Source: Colwellia polaris (lineage in GTDB: Bacteria; Pseudomonadota; Gammaproteobacteria; Enterobacterales; Alteromonadaceae). Taken from it: a DNA stretch of 64,000 nucleotides. The DNA lies in contig NZ_NBOE01000001.1 in NCBI RefSeq assembly GCF_002104515.1, positions 806,001 through 870,000 of the forward strand, read 5' to 3'. Position numbers and translations under genes: made by a program. Within the stretch, counting starts at the first letter, position 1. The number at the start of each line of letters is the position of its first letter. Under the pieces are notes generated by a model. It had not been told where the DNA came from. It searched no databases and was given only the letters and a program-made list of their open reading frames with translations. This document shows positions 36,357-46,332 of the stretch, piece by piece.

Positions 36357-37358
36357 ATGAATACTAAATTTAACTGCATTTTCAGTGCATTGATAATAGC
36401 TGCTACAACAGCCGCACCTGCATCGGCAGAAATTGCTACTGAAGGTGAATGGGGAAAAGTGCAATTCTACGGCAGCTTAAGAGCACTTGTTACTAAAGAA
36501 AAAGAACAAGAAAGCGATGTTGCCGATGGTATTTCACGTATAGGTATTAAAGGCTATGTTAATCTTTCTGATGAATGGAAGGGTACTTACCAACTTGAGG
36601 GGAGAATTGTTTTAGATGATGGTGTTATTAATAGTGATGCCAGCGATTATCATAAGCGTATTACTTTTGTTGGTTTGAAAAATAAAGAGGTTGGTGAAAT
36701 TAGGTTAGGTAAACAATATTCACCACACTACTTATGGACTGTGTTGCCTATTGATATTACTTTTCATAATCCTAGACACTACAATATTAGATGGAATGCT
36801 AGCGAAAACTCGTCAATTCGCGAAGCCAACTCAGTGGCTTACTTTTCACCATCGTATAACGGGTTAAGTTTTGGTGTGCTTGCAGAGATAGATGGAAATG
36901 ATACTCAAAGCTCTGGTGTAGATAGTTACAACATCGCAGCTAAGTATAAAACCGGTGCATGGCAACTGGGCGTATCTTATTTTGATCGTAGTGATGATCT
37001 GCGTATTAACGATGCCATCAAACCAGATGCCGACACTCTTGCGGCAGCACTTCAATATAAAGCTGATAACCATAAGGTTGTTTTACGTTATCAAAATGAA
37101 GATGTATCAGATGGTACAGAATTTAATACTATCGGGTTTTATTATTCATACACTCTTGAGTCTGGTATAACGCCACAATTTAGAATTTACAATTTAGATA
37201 ATGGCATTATTAAAGGCAATCAAATAGCGATTGGTGCTACAAAGAAGTTTAACAAATATGGCGAGGTTTTTATTGAATACACCGATTACGATGATGAAGC
37301 TGCTCAGCTAAAAAATCGCGATGACGACATAACTGTCGGTGTGAAAATATCTTTCTAA
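36357..37358 (+). CDS. Gram-negative general-type porin
   Basis: 333 residues. A signal peptide ends ASAE near residue 25. The first strand VQFYGSLRALVTK, the loop IGIKGYVNLSDEWKGTYQLE and the ITFVGLKNKEVGEIRLGKQY segment are typical of 16-strand trimeric porins. The protein ends in Phe (VGVKISF), as outer membrane barrels do. It would let a small acidic solute cross the outer membrane to the TRAP binding protein encoded 68 bases downstream. It lies directly behind the sigma-54 promoter at 36242, so is probably induced by the DctB/DctD-like system. Confidence 0.88.
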   Translation: MNTKFNCIFSALIIAATTAAPASAEIATEGEWGKVQFYGSLRALVTKEKEQESDVADGISRIGIKGYVNLSDEWKGTYQLEGRIVLDDGVINSDASDYHKRITFVGLKNKEVGEIRLGKQYSPHYLWTVLPIDITFHNPRHYNIRWNASENSSIREANSVAYFSPSYNGLSFGVLAEIDGNDTQSSGVDSYNIAAKYKTGAWQLGVSYFDRSDDLRINDAIKPDADTLAAALQYKADNHKVVLRYQNEDVSDGTEFNTIGFYYSYTLESGITPQFRIYNLDNGIIKGNQIAIGATKKFNKYGEVFIEYTDYDDEAAQLKNRDDDITVGVKISF

Positions 37359-37426
37359 GACCTTATCTAATTACTTATTTTAAGTGCAAATATAAGCACA
37401 TAAGCTTTAATATTTTGGAGAATGAC

Positions 37427-38440
37427 ATGAATAAAATTAAACTAGCAGTCACTTGTATATCATTAATAATGTTACCTTTATTAGGACAAGCCGCTGAGAA
37501 TAAAACACCCAGATCTTACATTTTGTCAACCGCGTCAACCGGCGGAACTTTCTATCCAGTAGGTGTTGCAGTAGCGACTTTAGCAAAAATAAAACTAGCC
37601 CCTCAAGAAAAACTATCTCTATCTGCTATTACCTCTGCAGGCTCTGGCGATAACTTAAATTTAATGCGTAAAAACGAAGCACAATTTGGCATATTACAAG
37701 GTTTATATGGTGCGTGGGCGTGGAATGGTATTGGCCCCTTTGAAAAACAAGGCGCAAATAAGGAATTCCGTTCGGTGAGCATGTTATGGAAAAATGTTGA
37801 GCACTTCACGGTTAAAAAAGATGCCGTTAAGGGCAACAACCTAACTGATATGAATGCACTTTATAATGAGTCGTTTTCGATTGGTAAAAGAAACTCAGGA
37901 ACCGAAGGTTCAGGCAAGTATATTCTTAGCGCTGTAGGCATTAATACGGATAAACTAAACAATGTTCATATGGGATACGGAGCTAGTGCTGGCGCCATGC
38001 AAGATGGTCGTATCAAAGGCATGAACACTCCTGCTGGTGTTCCTGTTAGTGCGGTTACACGTGCTTTTTCTAGTGAAGGTGATAATTTGAAAGTTTTGAA
38101 TATTTCAGATGAATCATTGACAAAAATTAATAAAGATTTCCCGTTATGGGTTCGTCAAATAATTCCAGCAGAAACTTACCCTAATCAAAAAGAACCAATT
38201 AATACGATTGCTCAACCTAACTTTTTAGCCGTAAAAGCTGATTTGCCCGAGCAAGATGTTTACTTAGTCACCAAAGCTATTTATGAAAACTTACCTTTCT
38301 TACACAGTATACATTCGGCAACAAAAGTAATGAGTATTGAGAGTGCAATTAGCGGTTTAACCGTACCACTTCATCCTGGAGCAGTTCGTTATTATCGTGA
38401 AGTAGGTGTTGAAATTCCGGCACATTTAATCATTGAATAG
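37427..38440 (+). CDS. TAXI-type TRAP transporter substrate-binding protein
   Basis: 337 residues. A signal peptide spans 1-23 (ending LLGQAAEN). The TAXI signature appears as STASTGGTFYPVGVAVATLA near the N-terminus and FSIGKRNSGTEGSGKYILSA in the middle. TAXI proteins are periplasmic receptors for TRAP transporters; characterised members bind glutamate or related dicarboxylates. GGAG precedes ATG 37427; the upstream TTG 37415 overlaps that Shine-Dalgarno and is rejected. The membrane component follows after 176 bases, in which a weak hairpin (38450-38490) may reduce readthrough and favour excess binding protein. Confidence 0.92.
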   Translation: MNKIKLAVTCISLIMLPLLGQAAENKTPRSYILSTASTGGTFYPVGVAVATLAKIKLAPQEKLSLSAITSAGSGDNLNLMRKNEAQFGILQGLYGAWAWNGIGPFEKQGANKEFRSVSMLWKNVEHFTVKKDAVKGNNLTDMNALYNESFSIGKRNSGTEGSGKYILSAVGINTDKLNNVHMGYGASAGAMQDGRIKGMNTPAGVPVSAVTRAFSSEGDNLKVLNISDESLTKINKDFPLWVRQIIPAETYPNQKEPINTIAQPNFLAVKADLPEQDVYLVTKAIYENLPFLHSIHSATKVMSIESAISGLTVPLHPGAVRYYREVGVEIPAHLIIE

Positions 38441-38616
38441 ATAATTTATACCCATTCTTCATTAGGGGTTTAGTGTTTTGTAGAATGGGTTTTAAGTGAT
38501 GTAAAAATGCAATGAACACTTCGTCGAAAACGCCAGTAACCTAAATTATCTCATTCAATATAGCGATAATTATCTTAAAAAAACATCAATTAAAAATATC
38601 AATAGTTGGATAAATT

Positions 38617-40650
38617 ATGAATATTAAAAATATAAAAATCCCCATGATATATTGGCTAGCAGTTTTATCAAGCCTCATACATGTCGGCTTAAATTACTTC
38701 GCTATTATTCCTGAAAATTGGGCTGCAGCCACTCATTTTGCGTTATTTGGTTGTCTTGGCTCTCTTATACACTTTAAAAAATTATGGCAACAAATAGCTG
38801 TTTCAGTTGGTATTATTGCTAGCTCAACATATCTTATATTTGCCGAAGACAGTCTCTATGAAAGAGGACAAACCTTTATTGGTACAGATTTCTTTTTCAG
38901 TGCTTTAGCTATTATCTTGGCTTTAGTCTTAATGTTTAAAGCTATTGGTTGGTTCATTCCAACTTTAATTGTTGTTTTTCTAACGTATATAACCGTTTGG
39001 GGCCAATACGTAACGGGTGTGTTTAATTTTCCTGGTCTGTCATGGGAAACTATGCTTTTTCGCAGCTATTTCAGTACTGATGGTATGTTCGGTACTATTG
39101 CTCAGCTGTCTTGGACCTTCGTTTTTATGTTCGTTTTGTTTGGTGCTTTTTTACAAGTATCAGGTGCCGGCGATTACTTATTAAAAGTTGCAGGTAAACT
39201 TGCATCACGATTCAGAGGCGGTTCAGGCTTAGTGTCGGTTTTAGCCTCTGGATTAATGGGCTCAGTTTCAGGTTCTGCCATTGCTAATACAGCGGCGACT
39301 GGTGTTATTACTATTCCATCAATGAAAAAGGCAGGCTATTCTGCTGAGTTCGCGGGTGGCGTTGAAGCGGCAGCATCGACTGGCGGGCAACTTATGCCTC
39401 CAGTAATGGGCGCTGGTGCTTTTATTATGGCTTCGTATACTCAATTACCTTATTTAACTATTGTTACAGCAGCCTTACTTCCTGCCTTACTTTATTATAT
39501 TACAGTAGGTTTTTTTGTTCGAGCGTACGCGATTAAACGGGGTATTGATATCCCGAACAAGTTGGCTACTGACTCATCAGAATGTGATGATAATGTTAAA
39601 AACGGCTGGAGACACTTAGTTTCTATTGGTATATTGGTCACGTGCTTAATCATTGGTTTTACTCCACTATATGCTGTAGGCATGGCAATAGTTTCTATTA
39701 TCCTTTTATCTTGGATATCAGAAAAACCCATGAAACTAAAAGAAATTAGTGATGCCCTTGCTGAAGGCTCCAAAGGCATGGTGGTTACTGCAATCCTATT
39801 AATTACAATCGGATTAATGGTAAATGCTATTACTACGACAGGCTTAGGAAGTACTTTTTCATTAATGGCAATTGAGTGGGCAGATGGTAGTTTACTGATA
39901 CTGATCGTATTAATTGCCGTTGCTTCACTTATCTTAGGTGCAGGATTACCTGTAACTGCTTCTTATATTATAGTGGCAACATTATTAGCCCCTGTGCTTA
40001 GTGACCTGATTTCATTACAGGTAACAACAGAAGTTATTAATAATGGTTCGTTATCGGTCTCTAAGGATATGATCGCAACCTTATTACCTGCTTTTGCCGA
40101 TGGCAGTATGCCATTGTCAGATGCTTTATTAGCAGCACCAAGTGAAATTCGTACTATGTTATATGACATGGTGTTATCACCAGAGATTTTAGCGAGTTCT
40201 TTATTAGCGGCTCATTTAGTTATATTTTGGTTATCACAAGACAGTAATGTTACTCCGCCAGTATGCTTAGTTGCTTACACTGCAGCGGGTATTGCTAAAG
40301 GCGATCATACTAAAACAGCCTTTTGTGCTTGGAAGCTTGCTAAAGGGCTATATATTGTACCTATACTAATGGCGTACACTGGATTAGTGATGGGTGATGC
40401 TGAAGAACGTATTCTCATTTTTGTATTTTCTGCTATAGGTCTATTTTGTATTATCGCAGCCTGGGAAGGAGTTGTAATGGACGTTATTAATCGAGCTAAT
40501 AGGTTGGTGCTAGGGGTTGTCGGTACTTTATTACTCTGGCCGTTTGACGGAGTTTTACTAAAAATAGTGTTATCTGTAATATTCTTAGCTTATTTACTTT
40601 TTTCATTCATTCAATTTAATAAAAAACCTACCTGTGCCCAACTTGTTTAA
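38617..40650 (+). CDS. TAXI-TRAP transporter fused membrane subunit (4TM-12TM)
   Basis: 677 residues with about 16-18 hydrophobic segments. The N-terminal small-subunit part is joined to a DctM-like large subunit beginning near residue 165. Family motifs are FGAFLQVSGAGDYLLKVAGK, VSGSAIANTAATGVITIPSM, AASTGGQLMPPVMGAGAFIM and, in the second repeat, LGAGLPVTASYIIVATLLAP. It drives sodium-coupled uptake with the binding protein encoded upstream. ATG 38617. Its 3' end overlaps the histidine kinase gene by 17 bases, tying transport and sensing into one transcript. Confidence 0.92.
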   Translation: MNIKNIKIPMIYWLAVLSSLIHVGLNYFAIIPENWAAATHFALFGCLGSLIHFKKLWQQIAVSVGIIASSTYLIFAEDSLYERGQTFIGTDFFFSALAIILALVLMFKAIGWFIPTLIVVFLTYITVWGQYVTGVFNFPGLSWETMLFRSYFSTDGMFGTIAQLSWTFVFMFVLFGAFLQVSGAGDYLLKVAGKLASRFRGGSGLVSVLASGLMGSVSGSAIANTAATGVITIPSMKKAGYSAEFAGGVEAAASTGGQLMPPVMGAGAFIMASYTQLPYLTIVTAALLPALLYYITVGFFVRAYAIKRGIDIPNKLATDSSECDDNVKNGWRHLVSIGILVTCLIIGFTPLYAVGMAIVSIILLSWISEKPMKLKEISDALAEGSKGMVVTAILLITIGLMVNAITTTGLGSTFSLMAIEWADGSLLILIVLIAVASLILGAGLPVTASYIIVATLLAPVLSDLISLQVTTEVINNGSLSVSKDMIATLLPAFADGSMPLSDALLAAPSEIRTMLYDMVLSPEILASSLLAAHLVIFWLSQDSNVTPPVCLVAYTAAGIAKGDHTKTAFCAWKLAKGLYIVPILMAYTGLVMGDAEERILIFVFSAIGLFCIIAAWEGVVMDVINRANRLVLGVVGTLLLWPFDGVLLKIVLSVIFLAYLLFSFIQFNKKPTCAQLV

Positions 40651-42715
40651 ACAAAAGTACATACCACTTTTATTTGGGCTAACTTTTGTTAGCCTAGTAA
40701 TTGTGGTGCTTTTAATTTGGATTAAAGATAGTCAAAACGCATCTTTATTTCGATTGTCTCTCATTGAAAAAACGCTCACTAGTACTTTAGAAAAGTATCA
40801 ATATCTGCCTAAAATATTATCGCATGATACTCGTTTAAGGTTAGCGGTTGAAGATAATGATTATGGTTCTCAACTCAATGAATTATTAAAATCTATGCAG
40901 ATTTCTGCTGGTGTCGACATTCTTTATTTAATGAATAATAAAGGTATTGTTATTGCCACCAGTAATTATGATCAACCCACCAGCTTTATGAACAATCAGT
41001 ATGAGTTTAGGCCTTACTTTGAACAAAGTATGCGCGAAGGCAGTGGCTTGTATTATGGTGTTGGCATTACGAGTAAAATCCCTGGTTATTTTATTTCTTC
41101 TCGAATCGAAGGCTTTAATTCAGGATTTGGCGTTATTGTTGCTAAAGTTGAGCCTAATAATATTGAGCGTTCTTGGCAACAATTGACAGGTGATGTGTTA
41201 GTGGTTGATGACAATGATGTTGTTATTATGTCGGCACAAAAATCATGGAAATATAATAGCCTTACTGCACTTTCAGCTAACCAACTAGAGAGTATTAATA
41301 AGCATCAACAATTTGCAGGTCAAACTCCTAAATTAATCGTTAATAATTCTTTTTACCTTAATTGGGCCTCATTAACGCTTTGGGAAATTGATGATCAGCA
41401 CTTCCTAATGGAGTCTACTCAATTAGGGAAAAAAGAAAATACGTTATTAAAAAATTGGCGACTTTACTACGCACTACCTTTGAACACTATTATTGAAAAG
41501 ACCATTTTTAGCAGTTTAATCATAGCGTTCTTATTGTATGGTCTTTATGTTTTTATTAAGCATCTCCGGTTTATTGAATACACACGAAATTTGAAAGAAA
41601 AAACAGATCAAAAGCATCGTGCTGAAATGCAGCTGATCATTGATCAAACGAAAGTTGGAATTTTAACACTTGATCAAAAAGGTAACATTCTCAGTAACAA
41701 TGCCACGTTCCAAGCCTTGTGTAATTATGATGATAGTGATGAAATTAAAGGAAAAAACATAAATAAATTTGTTGGATTACCGAAAAGATTTGAAGAAGCT
41801 ATAAACATCAAAGAAACATTTACTGAAGCTTCGTTAACTGACAAAAGTGGTAGTTCGGCATTGCCAATCATGTACATTATTAGTCCTATCAACATTAACG
41901 ATAGTCTGTATTTAATGACTATTGTGAATATTACTAAACGTAAAAAAGTAGAGGAAGCATTAAGTTTTGCTAACTCTCGTTTAGAAAAGCTCGTTCAAGA
42001 AAGAACCTTAGCGCTTAATGCGGCCCAAAAAGAACTCATGCGCCAAGAAAAAATGGTCGTTCTAGGCCGAATGGCTGCGGCGATAGTACATGAATTAAGC
42101 CAGCCTTTAGTTGCCTTTAAAAGTGCATTAGCAAGTATTGCTATTAAACAACAAAGAAGTGATTGGGAAGGGGTAAACACCTCGTTGAATAACCTACTCC
42201 CACTTTGTCATAATATGCAGGATATACTTATTCAATTAAAATCATTTGCTTATCAAGGTGGTAGCTCAACTAAAGCAGAAAGTGTTGATCTTAATAAATT
42301 AATTACACGCTTATTAAGTACTTACCTTGAAAATAATGCTGCGACTATTGATATCACACTCGATGTGCAAACACCGCTAGTGAGTATGAATTCGACTAAA
42401 CTCGAAATGGCCATTGGTAACTTAGTTAGGAATGCATTAGATGCTGTTGAAAAATCAGAGCAAGCTAAAGTCTTTGTTTCAACTCAAGTGATTGATCAAC
42501 ATGCCTTTGTGATTGTTGAAGACAATGGTGGCTTAATGGATGAAAGTGTCGTTGAACATATCTTCGAACCTTTCTTCACAACAAAATCTATTGGTAAAGG
42601 GCTTGGTTTAGGCTTAGCGATTACGAATAATATTATTAAAGAATATGATGGAAATATTGAGGTGAAATGTTTGGAGAACTCTACACGTTTTACCATTTCA
42701 TTGCCTTTATCCTGA
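40634..42715 (+). CDS. DctB-like sensor histidine kinase
   Basis: 693 residues. The first transmembrane helix is about 11-28. A periplasmic double-Cache-like sensor domain spans about 35-290, with YEFRPYFEQSMREGSGLYYG typical of DctB. The second helix is about 292-310. A PAS domain spans about 330-435. The HisKA region carries the phosphoacceptor His486 in IVHELSQPLVAFKS. The ATPase domain has NLVRNALDAVE, IVEDNGG and GKGLGLGLAITNNI. The start is GTG 40634. It probably senses the transported acid directly and phosphorylates the regulator encoded at 42847. Confidence 0.92.
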   Translation: MPNLFKQKYIPLLFGLTFVSLVIVVLLIWIKDSQNASLFRLSLIEKTLTSTLEKYQYLPKILSHDTRLRLAVEDNDYGSQLNELLKSMQISAGVDILYLMNNKGIVIATSNYDQPTSFMNNQYEFRPYFEQSMREGSGLYYGVGITSKIPGYFISSRIEGFNSGFGVIVAKVEPNNIERSWQQLTGDVLVVDDNDVVIMSAQKSWKYNSLTALSANQLESINKHQQFAGQTPKLIVNNSFYLNWASLTLWEIDDQHFLMESTQLGKKENTLLKNWRLYYALPLNTIIEKTIFSSLIIAFLLYGLYVFIKHLRFIEYTRNLKEKTDQKHRAEMQLIIDQTKVGILTLDQKGNILSNNATFQALCNYDDSDEIKGKNINKFVGLPKRFEEAINIKETFTEASLTDKSGSSALPIMYIISPININDSLYLMTIVNITKRKKVEEALSFANSRLEKLVQERTLALNAAQKELMRQEKMVVLGRMAAAIVHELSQPLVAFKSALASIAIKQQRSDWEGVNTSLNNLLPLCHNMQDILIQLKSFAYQGGSSTKAESVDLNKLITRLLSTYLENNAATIDITLDVQTPLVSMNSTKLEMAIGNLVRNALDAVEKSEQAKVFVSTQVIDQHAFVIVEDNGGLMDESVVEHIFEPFFTTKSIGKGLGLGLAITNNIIKEYDGNIEVKCLENSTRFTISLPLS

Positions 42716-42846
42716 AATAATAAGTGCTTTAAATATAAGATCTAACGGTTTAATTAAGGTTAAAATAAATTACACAAGTTCATATAAATCGCTTTATTTC
42801 AATTTAAGCACTTATTGATAAAATATACACTGTACTGAAGGACAAC

Positions 42847-44223
42847 ATGACCGATATTGATGATCTAACTGCTGAAACTTGTGAGGTCGTCATCGTTGAC
42901 GACAATAAAGACTTACTGACGAATGTTTCTGACTATTTATCCCTTCATTTTACAAAAGTTCATTCATTTCTAGATCCCGCCGAAGCCATTAAGTTTATTT
43001 ATAAAGATTTTCCAGGCATTGTGGTTAGTGACATCAAAATGCCTGAAATTACCGGAGTTGAACTGCTTAATCAGGTACTTAGCTGTGATAAAAATATTCC
43101 TGTTATATTAATGACTGCGCACGGTGATATATCTCAAGCAGTTCAAGCGGTACAAGAAGGTTGTTATGATTTCATTGAAAAACCTTTTGAGCCTGAGCGA
43201 CTCTTAGAAAGCATTAATAGAGCCATTGAGAAACGGGTATTAACTTATAACCAAGCCCGTCTGCGCAATGCTTTAAAAAATAAAGATGCCATAGAAACTC
43301 GCTTAATGGGCGTTTCACCTAAAATGGCTAAGTTACGCCGAGATATATTGTCCGTTGCCAATTTAGATGTACCTGTACTGATCCACGGTGAAACAGGTGC
43401 AGGTAAAGAGGTCGTTGCTAACTGTTTACATGATTTTAGTGACCGTAAAAAAGCCGAATTCGTAGCTTTAAATTGTGCTGCAATCCCCAAAGACTTATTT
43501 GAATCAGAGTTGTTTGGCCATGTAAAAGGTGCATTTAGTGGTGCAGATACTACCCGGATGGGAAAATTTGAATTTGCGAATAAAGGAACCGTATTTTTTG
43601 ATGAAGTAGAGTCTATTCCTTTAAGTGCCCAAGTAAAAATATTACGTGCATTATCCGAAAATAAGGTTGAAGCTTTAGGCTCCAACGTTGCTAAAGATAT
43701 CGATATTCGTATTATTTCAGCGACAAAAGAAGATCTAAAAGATAACCCAAACTTTAGACAAGATTTATATTTTCGCATGCAAGTTGCGGAGTTATATATC
43801 CCACCGCTACGCGAAAGAAAAGAAGATATATTATTGTTGTTCGAACACTTTTCGAGTCAGTTTATGAATCAAAATAACATTGAATGGTCAGGTGCGGGAG
43901 TTAACCTTCAACGTCAGTTACTAGAGTATGACTGGCCGGGTAACATTCGTGAATTGATCAATGTTGCTACTCGTTGTGTTATAAAAAATTGTCATGATCT
44001 TAATGAACTGCTGAATCCAAACGAGCAAGACAAGCAAGATAAACTCGTACAGTCGTCTTTGAAAGATCTGGTTAATGATTTTGAAGCCAATATGCTTATT
44101 AATTCTCTTCAGCGTCACAAGGGCAGTGTTCAAGCGGTTCTTGAAGAGCTTAATATGGAACGACGCACTTTTAACTTAAAGCTAATTAAATATAATATAG
44201 ATAGCCAGCTTTATAAAAAATAG
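42847..44223 (+). CDS. DctD-like sigma-54-dependent response regulator
   Basis: 458 residues. The receiver domain (about 13-125) has phospho-acceptor Asp62 in VVSDIKMPEITG. The AAA+ domain has Walker A GETGAGKE at 181, the sigma-54 contact loop GAFSGA at 228-233 (usual form GAFTGA, so Thr to Ser) and GTVFFDEVESIPL as Walker B. A Fis-type HTH lies at the C-terminus (KGSVQAVLEELNMERRTFNL). AAGGA precedes ATG 42847. It should activate the sigma-54 promoter at 36242. A strong bidirectional terminator follows. Confidence 0.93.
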   Translation: MTDIDDLTAETCEVVIVDDNKDLLTNVSDYLSLHFTKVHSFLDPAEAIKFIYKDFPGIVVSDIKMPEITGVELLNQVLSCDKNIPVILMTAHGDISQAVQAVQEGCYDFIEKPFEPERLLESINRAIEKRVLTYNQARLRNALKNKDAIETRLMGVSPKMAKLRRDILSVANLDVPVLIHGETGAGKEVVANCLHDFSDRKKAEFVALNCAAIPKDLFESELFGHVKGAFSGADTTRMGKFEFANKGTVFFDEVESIPLSAQVKILRALSENKVEALGSNVAKDIDIRIISATKEDLKDNPNFRQDLYFRMQVAELYIPPLRERKEDILLLFEHFSSQFMNQNNIEWSGAGVNLQRQLLEYDWPGNIRELINVATRCVIKNCHDLNELLNPNEQDKQDKLVQSSLKDLVNDFEANMLINSLQRHKGSVQAVLEELNMERRTFNLKLIKYNIDSQLYKK

Positions 44224-44285
44224 CGTTCGATTGATCTAGGTGTGAATAACCGTTACTGAGTATTAGCAGTGGTTTTATCGGACAA

Positions 44286-44328
44286 ATAAAAAGAGCATAT
44301 TAGTTAAACTAATATGCTCTTTTTTTAT
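44286..44328. terminator. Bidirectional terminator between the dctD-like gene and rpoD
   Basis: A near-perfect palindrome with a stem of about 14 bp (AAGAGCATATTAGT type, 44291-44319) is flanked by A and T runs. It serves convergent genes. Confidence 0.88.
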
Positions 44329-44351
44329 GCTTTAAATTACTTTATGTAAAT

Positions 44352-46196
44352 TTATTCGCCGTCTAAGAAACTTTTAAGTTGCTCAGAACGAGAAGGGTGA
44401 CGCAATTTACGTAATGCTTTAGCTTCAATTTGACGAATACGTTCACGTGTTACGTCAAACTGTTTACCGACTTCTTCCAAGGTATGATCTGTGTTCATAT
44501 CAATACCAAAACGCATTCTTAACACTTTAGCTTCACGTGCTGTTAAGCCCGCTAATACTTCGTGTGTTGCATCTTTTAAGTTTTCAGACGTTGCTGAGTC
44601 AACTGGCAATTCACCGCTACCATCTTCAATAAAATCACCTAAGTGAGAATCTTCATCATCACCAATAGGGGTTTCCATTGAAATTGGCTCTTTGGCGATT
44701 TTTAACACTTTACGAATTTTATCTTCCGGCATAATCATGCGTTCAGCTAATTCTTCAGGTGTTGGCTCGCGACCCATTTCTTGTAGCATTTGACGTGAAA
44801 TACGATTAAGTTTGTTAATCGTTTCAATCATATGTACTGGAATACGGATAGTACGCGCCTGATCGGCAATTGAACGTGTAATTGCTTGACGTATCCACCA
44901 TGTTGCATAAGTTGAGAACTTATAACCACGACGGTATTCAAACTTATCAACCGCTTTCATCAAACCAATGTTACCTTCTTGAATTAAATCCAAGAATTGT
45001 AAACCACGGTTTGTGTATTTTTTAGCAATTGAGATAACCAAACGTAAGTTAGCTTCTACCATTTCTTTTTTCGCACGACGAGCTTTCGCTTCACCGATTG
45101 ACATACGACGGTTAATGTCTTTTATGCCATGTACGTTAAGATAGGTTTCTTCTTCTAACATGTTTAATTTGTAAATACAGCGTTCAACATCAAGCTCGAT
45201 ATCAGCCATTCTCTTTGAGTGAGGCAGACCAGCAGCTTTTTGTTCTTCAAACCAGTTTTTCGAGGTTTCGTTGCCAGGAAAAATTTTAATGAACGTTGTT
45301 TTTGGCATACCAGCACCAACCACACAGTGCTTCATGATTAAGCGTTCTTGAACACGTAAACGGTCCATTACACTACGCATGTTTTTCACTAAGCGATCAA
45401 ATACTTTTGGTACGATTCTAAATTCTTTAAATACTTCAGCTAAAGCATCGATTGCCGCTTGTGCATCTGCATGACCACGGCCTTCAGTTTTGATTACTTT
45501 ATTGGCATGTTCGTAAGCTTCACGTAAAGCAGTGAATTTTTCACGTGCTTCTTCAGGACAAGGACCTGTATCTTCTTCTTCCTCGTCATCATCGTCGTCA
45601 GAGTCAGTATCATCTTCGTCGTCTAATTCTTCTTTCGAAAGCTCTGAGCCGATGTGCGTTGCTGCTGCAGGAATTTCTTCATCTTCAGCGTCAGGGTCTA
45701 AAAAGCCAACGATGATATCGCTTAAGCGAACTTCTTCAGCTTCAAAATTATCCCATTGCTCAAGCAAGTAGTTGATTGCTGGCGGATATTCAGAAACCGA
45801 GCGTTGAACTTCTTTAATGCCTTCTTCGATACGCTTAGCGATAACAATTTCGCCTTTACGTGTCAGTAGCTCAACTGTACCCATTTCACGCATATACATG
45901 CGAACGGGATCAGTAGTACGACCGATTTCACTTTCTACAGTAGCAAGTGCTTGGGCCGCAGCTTCAGCTGCATCTTCATCAGTATTGGCTTCACTCATCA
46001 TTAACGTATCGTTATCCGGTGCGTTTTCAAACACCTGAATACCCATGTCGTTAATCATTCGAATGATGTCTTCAACTTGATCGGAATCGATAATATCCTG
46101 AGGGAGATGATCGTTAACTTCGGCAAAAGTTAAATAACCTTGCTCTTTACCTTTGGTTATTAACTCTTTAAGTCTAGATTGTGGGGCTTGATCCAT
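44352..46196 (-). CDS. rpoD: RNA polymerase primary sigma factor (sigma-70)
   Basis: 614 residues, normal for RpoD. Region 1.1 is at the N-terminus ([20 protein letters not shown]). Region 1.2 ([20 protein letters not shown]) is followed by the non-conserved region, which contains an acidic run of Asp and Glu at about 190-212. Region 2 has [20 protein letters not shown] and [20 protein letters not shown]. Region 4 has [26 protein letters not shown] precedes ATG 46196. It is the last gene of the rpsU-yqeY-dnaG-rpoD macromolecular synthesis operon. Confidence 0.98.
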   Translation of the reverse strand: MDQAPQSRLKELITKGKEQGYLTFAEVNDHLPQDIIDSDQVEDIIRMINDMGIQVFENAPDNDTLMMSEANTDEDAAEAAAQALATVESEIGRTTDPVRMYMREMGTVELLTRKGEIVIAKRIEEGIKEVQRSVSEYPPAINYLLEQWDNFEAEEVRLSDIIVGFLDPDAEDEEIPAAATHIGSELSKEELDDEDDTDSDDDDDEEEEDTGPCPEEAREKFTALREAYEHANKVIKTEGRGHADAQAAIDALAEVFKEFRIVPKVFDRLVKNMRSVMDRLRVQERLIMKHCVVGAGMPKTTFIKIFPGNETSKNWFEEQKAAGLPHSKRMADIELDVERCIYKLNMLEEETYLNVHGIKDINRRMSIGEAKARRAKKEMVEANLRLVISIAKKYTNRGLQFLDLIQEGNIGLMKAVDKFEYRRGYKFSTYATWWIRQAITRSIADQARTIRIPVHMIETINKLNRISRQMLQEMGREPTPEELAERMIMPEDKIRKVLKIAKEPISMETPIGDDEDSHLGDFIEDGSGELPVDSATSENLKDATHEVLAGLTAREAKVLRMRFGIDMNTDHTLEEVGKQFDVTRERIRQIEAKALRKLRHPSRSEQLKSFLDGE

Positions 46197-46332
46197 TGAC
46201 GAGTGTCCACCTATTTATGGCTATCAAAATTACAACAGTAAGCCGGAAATTATAGCGAAATGTTTACTAAATTACCAGACGTAACTGTTTTTTGTTGTTA
46301 ATTTAATGCTGACATACATTCAGCACGTTATA

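Noticed and set aside
43245-43778. 177-residue minus-strand frame opposite the dctD-like gene
   Set aside because: Antisense shadow of the AAA+ domain, no start signal.
45532-45771. Ser-rich 79-residue frame on the plus strand
   Set aside because: It is the reverse complement of the Asp/Glu tract of rpoD; a compositional shadow.
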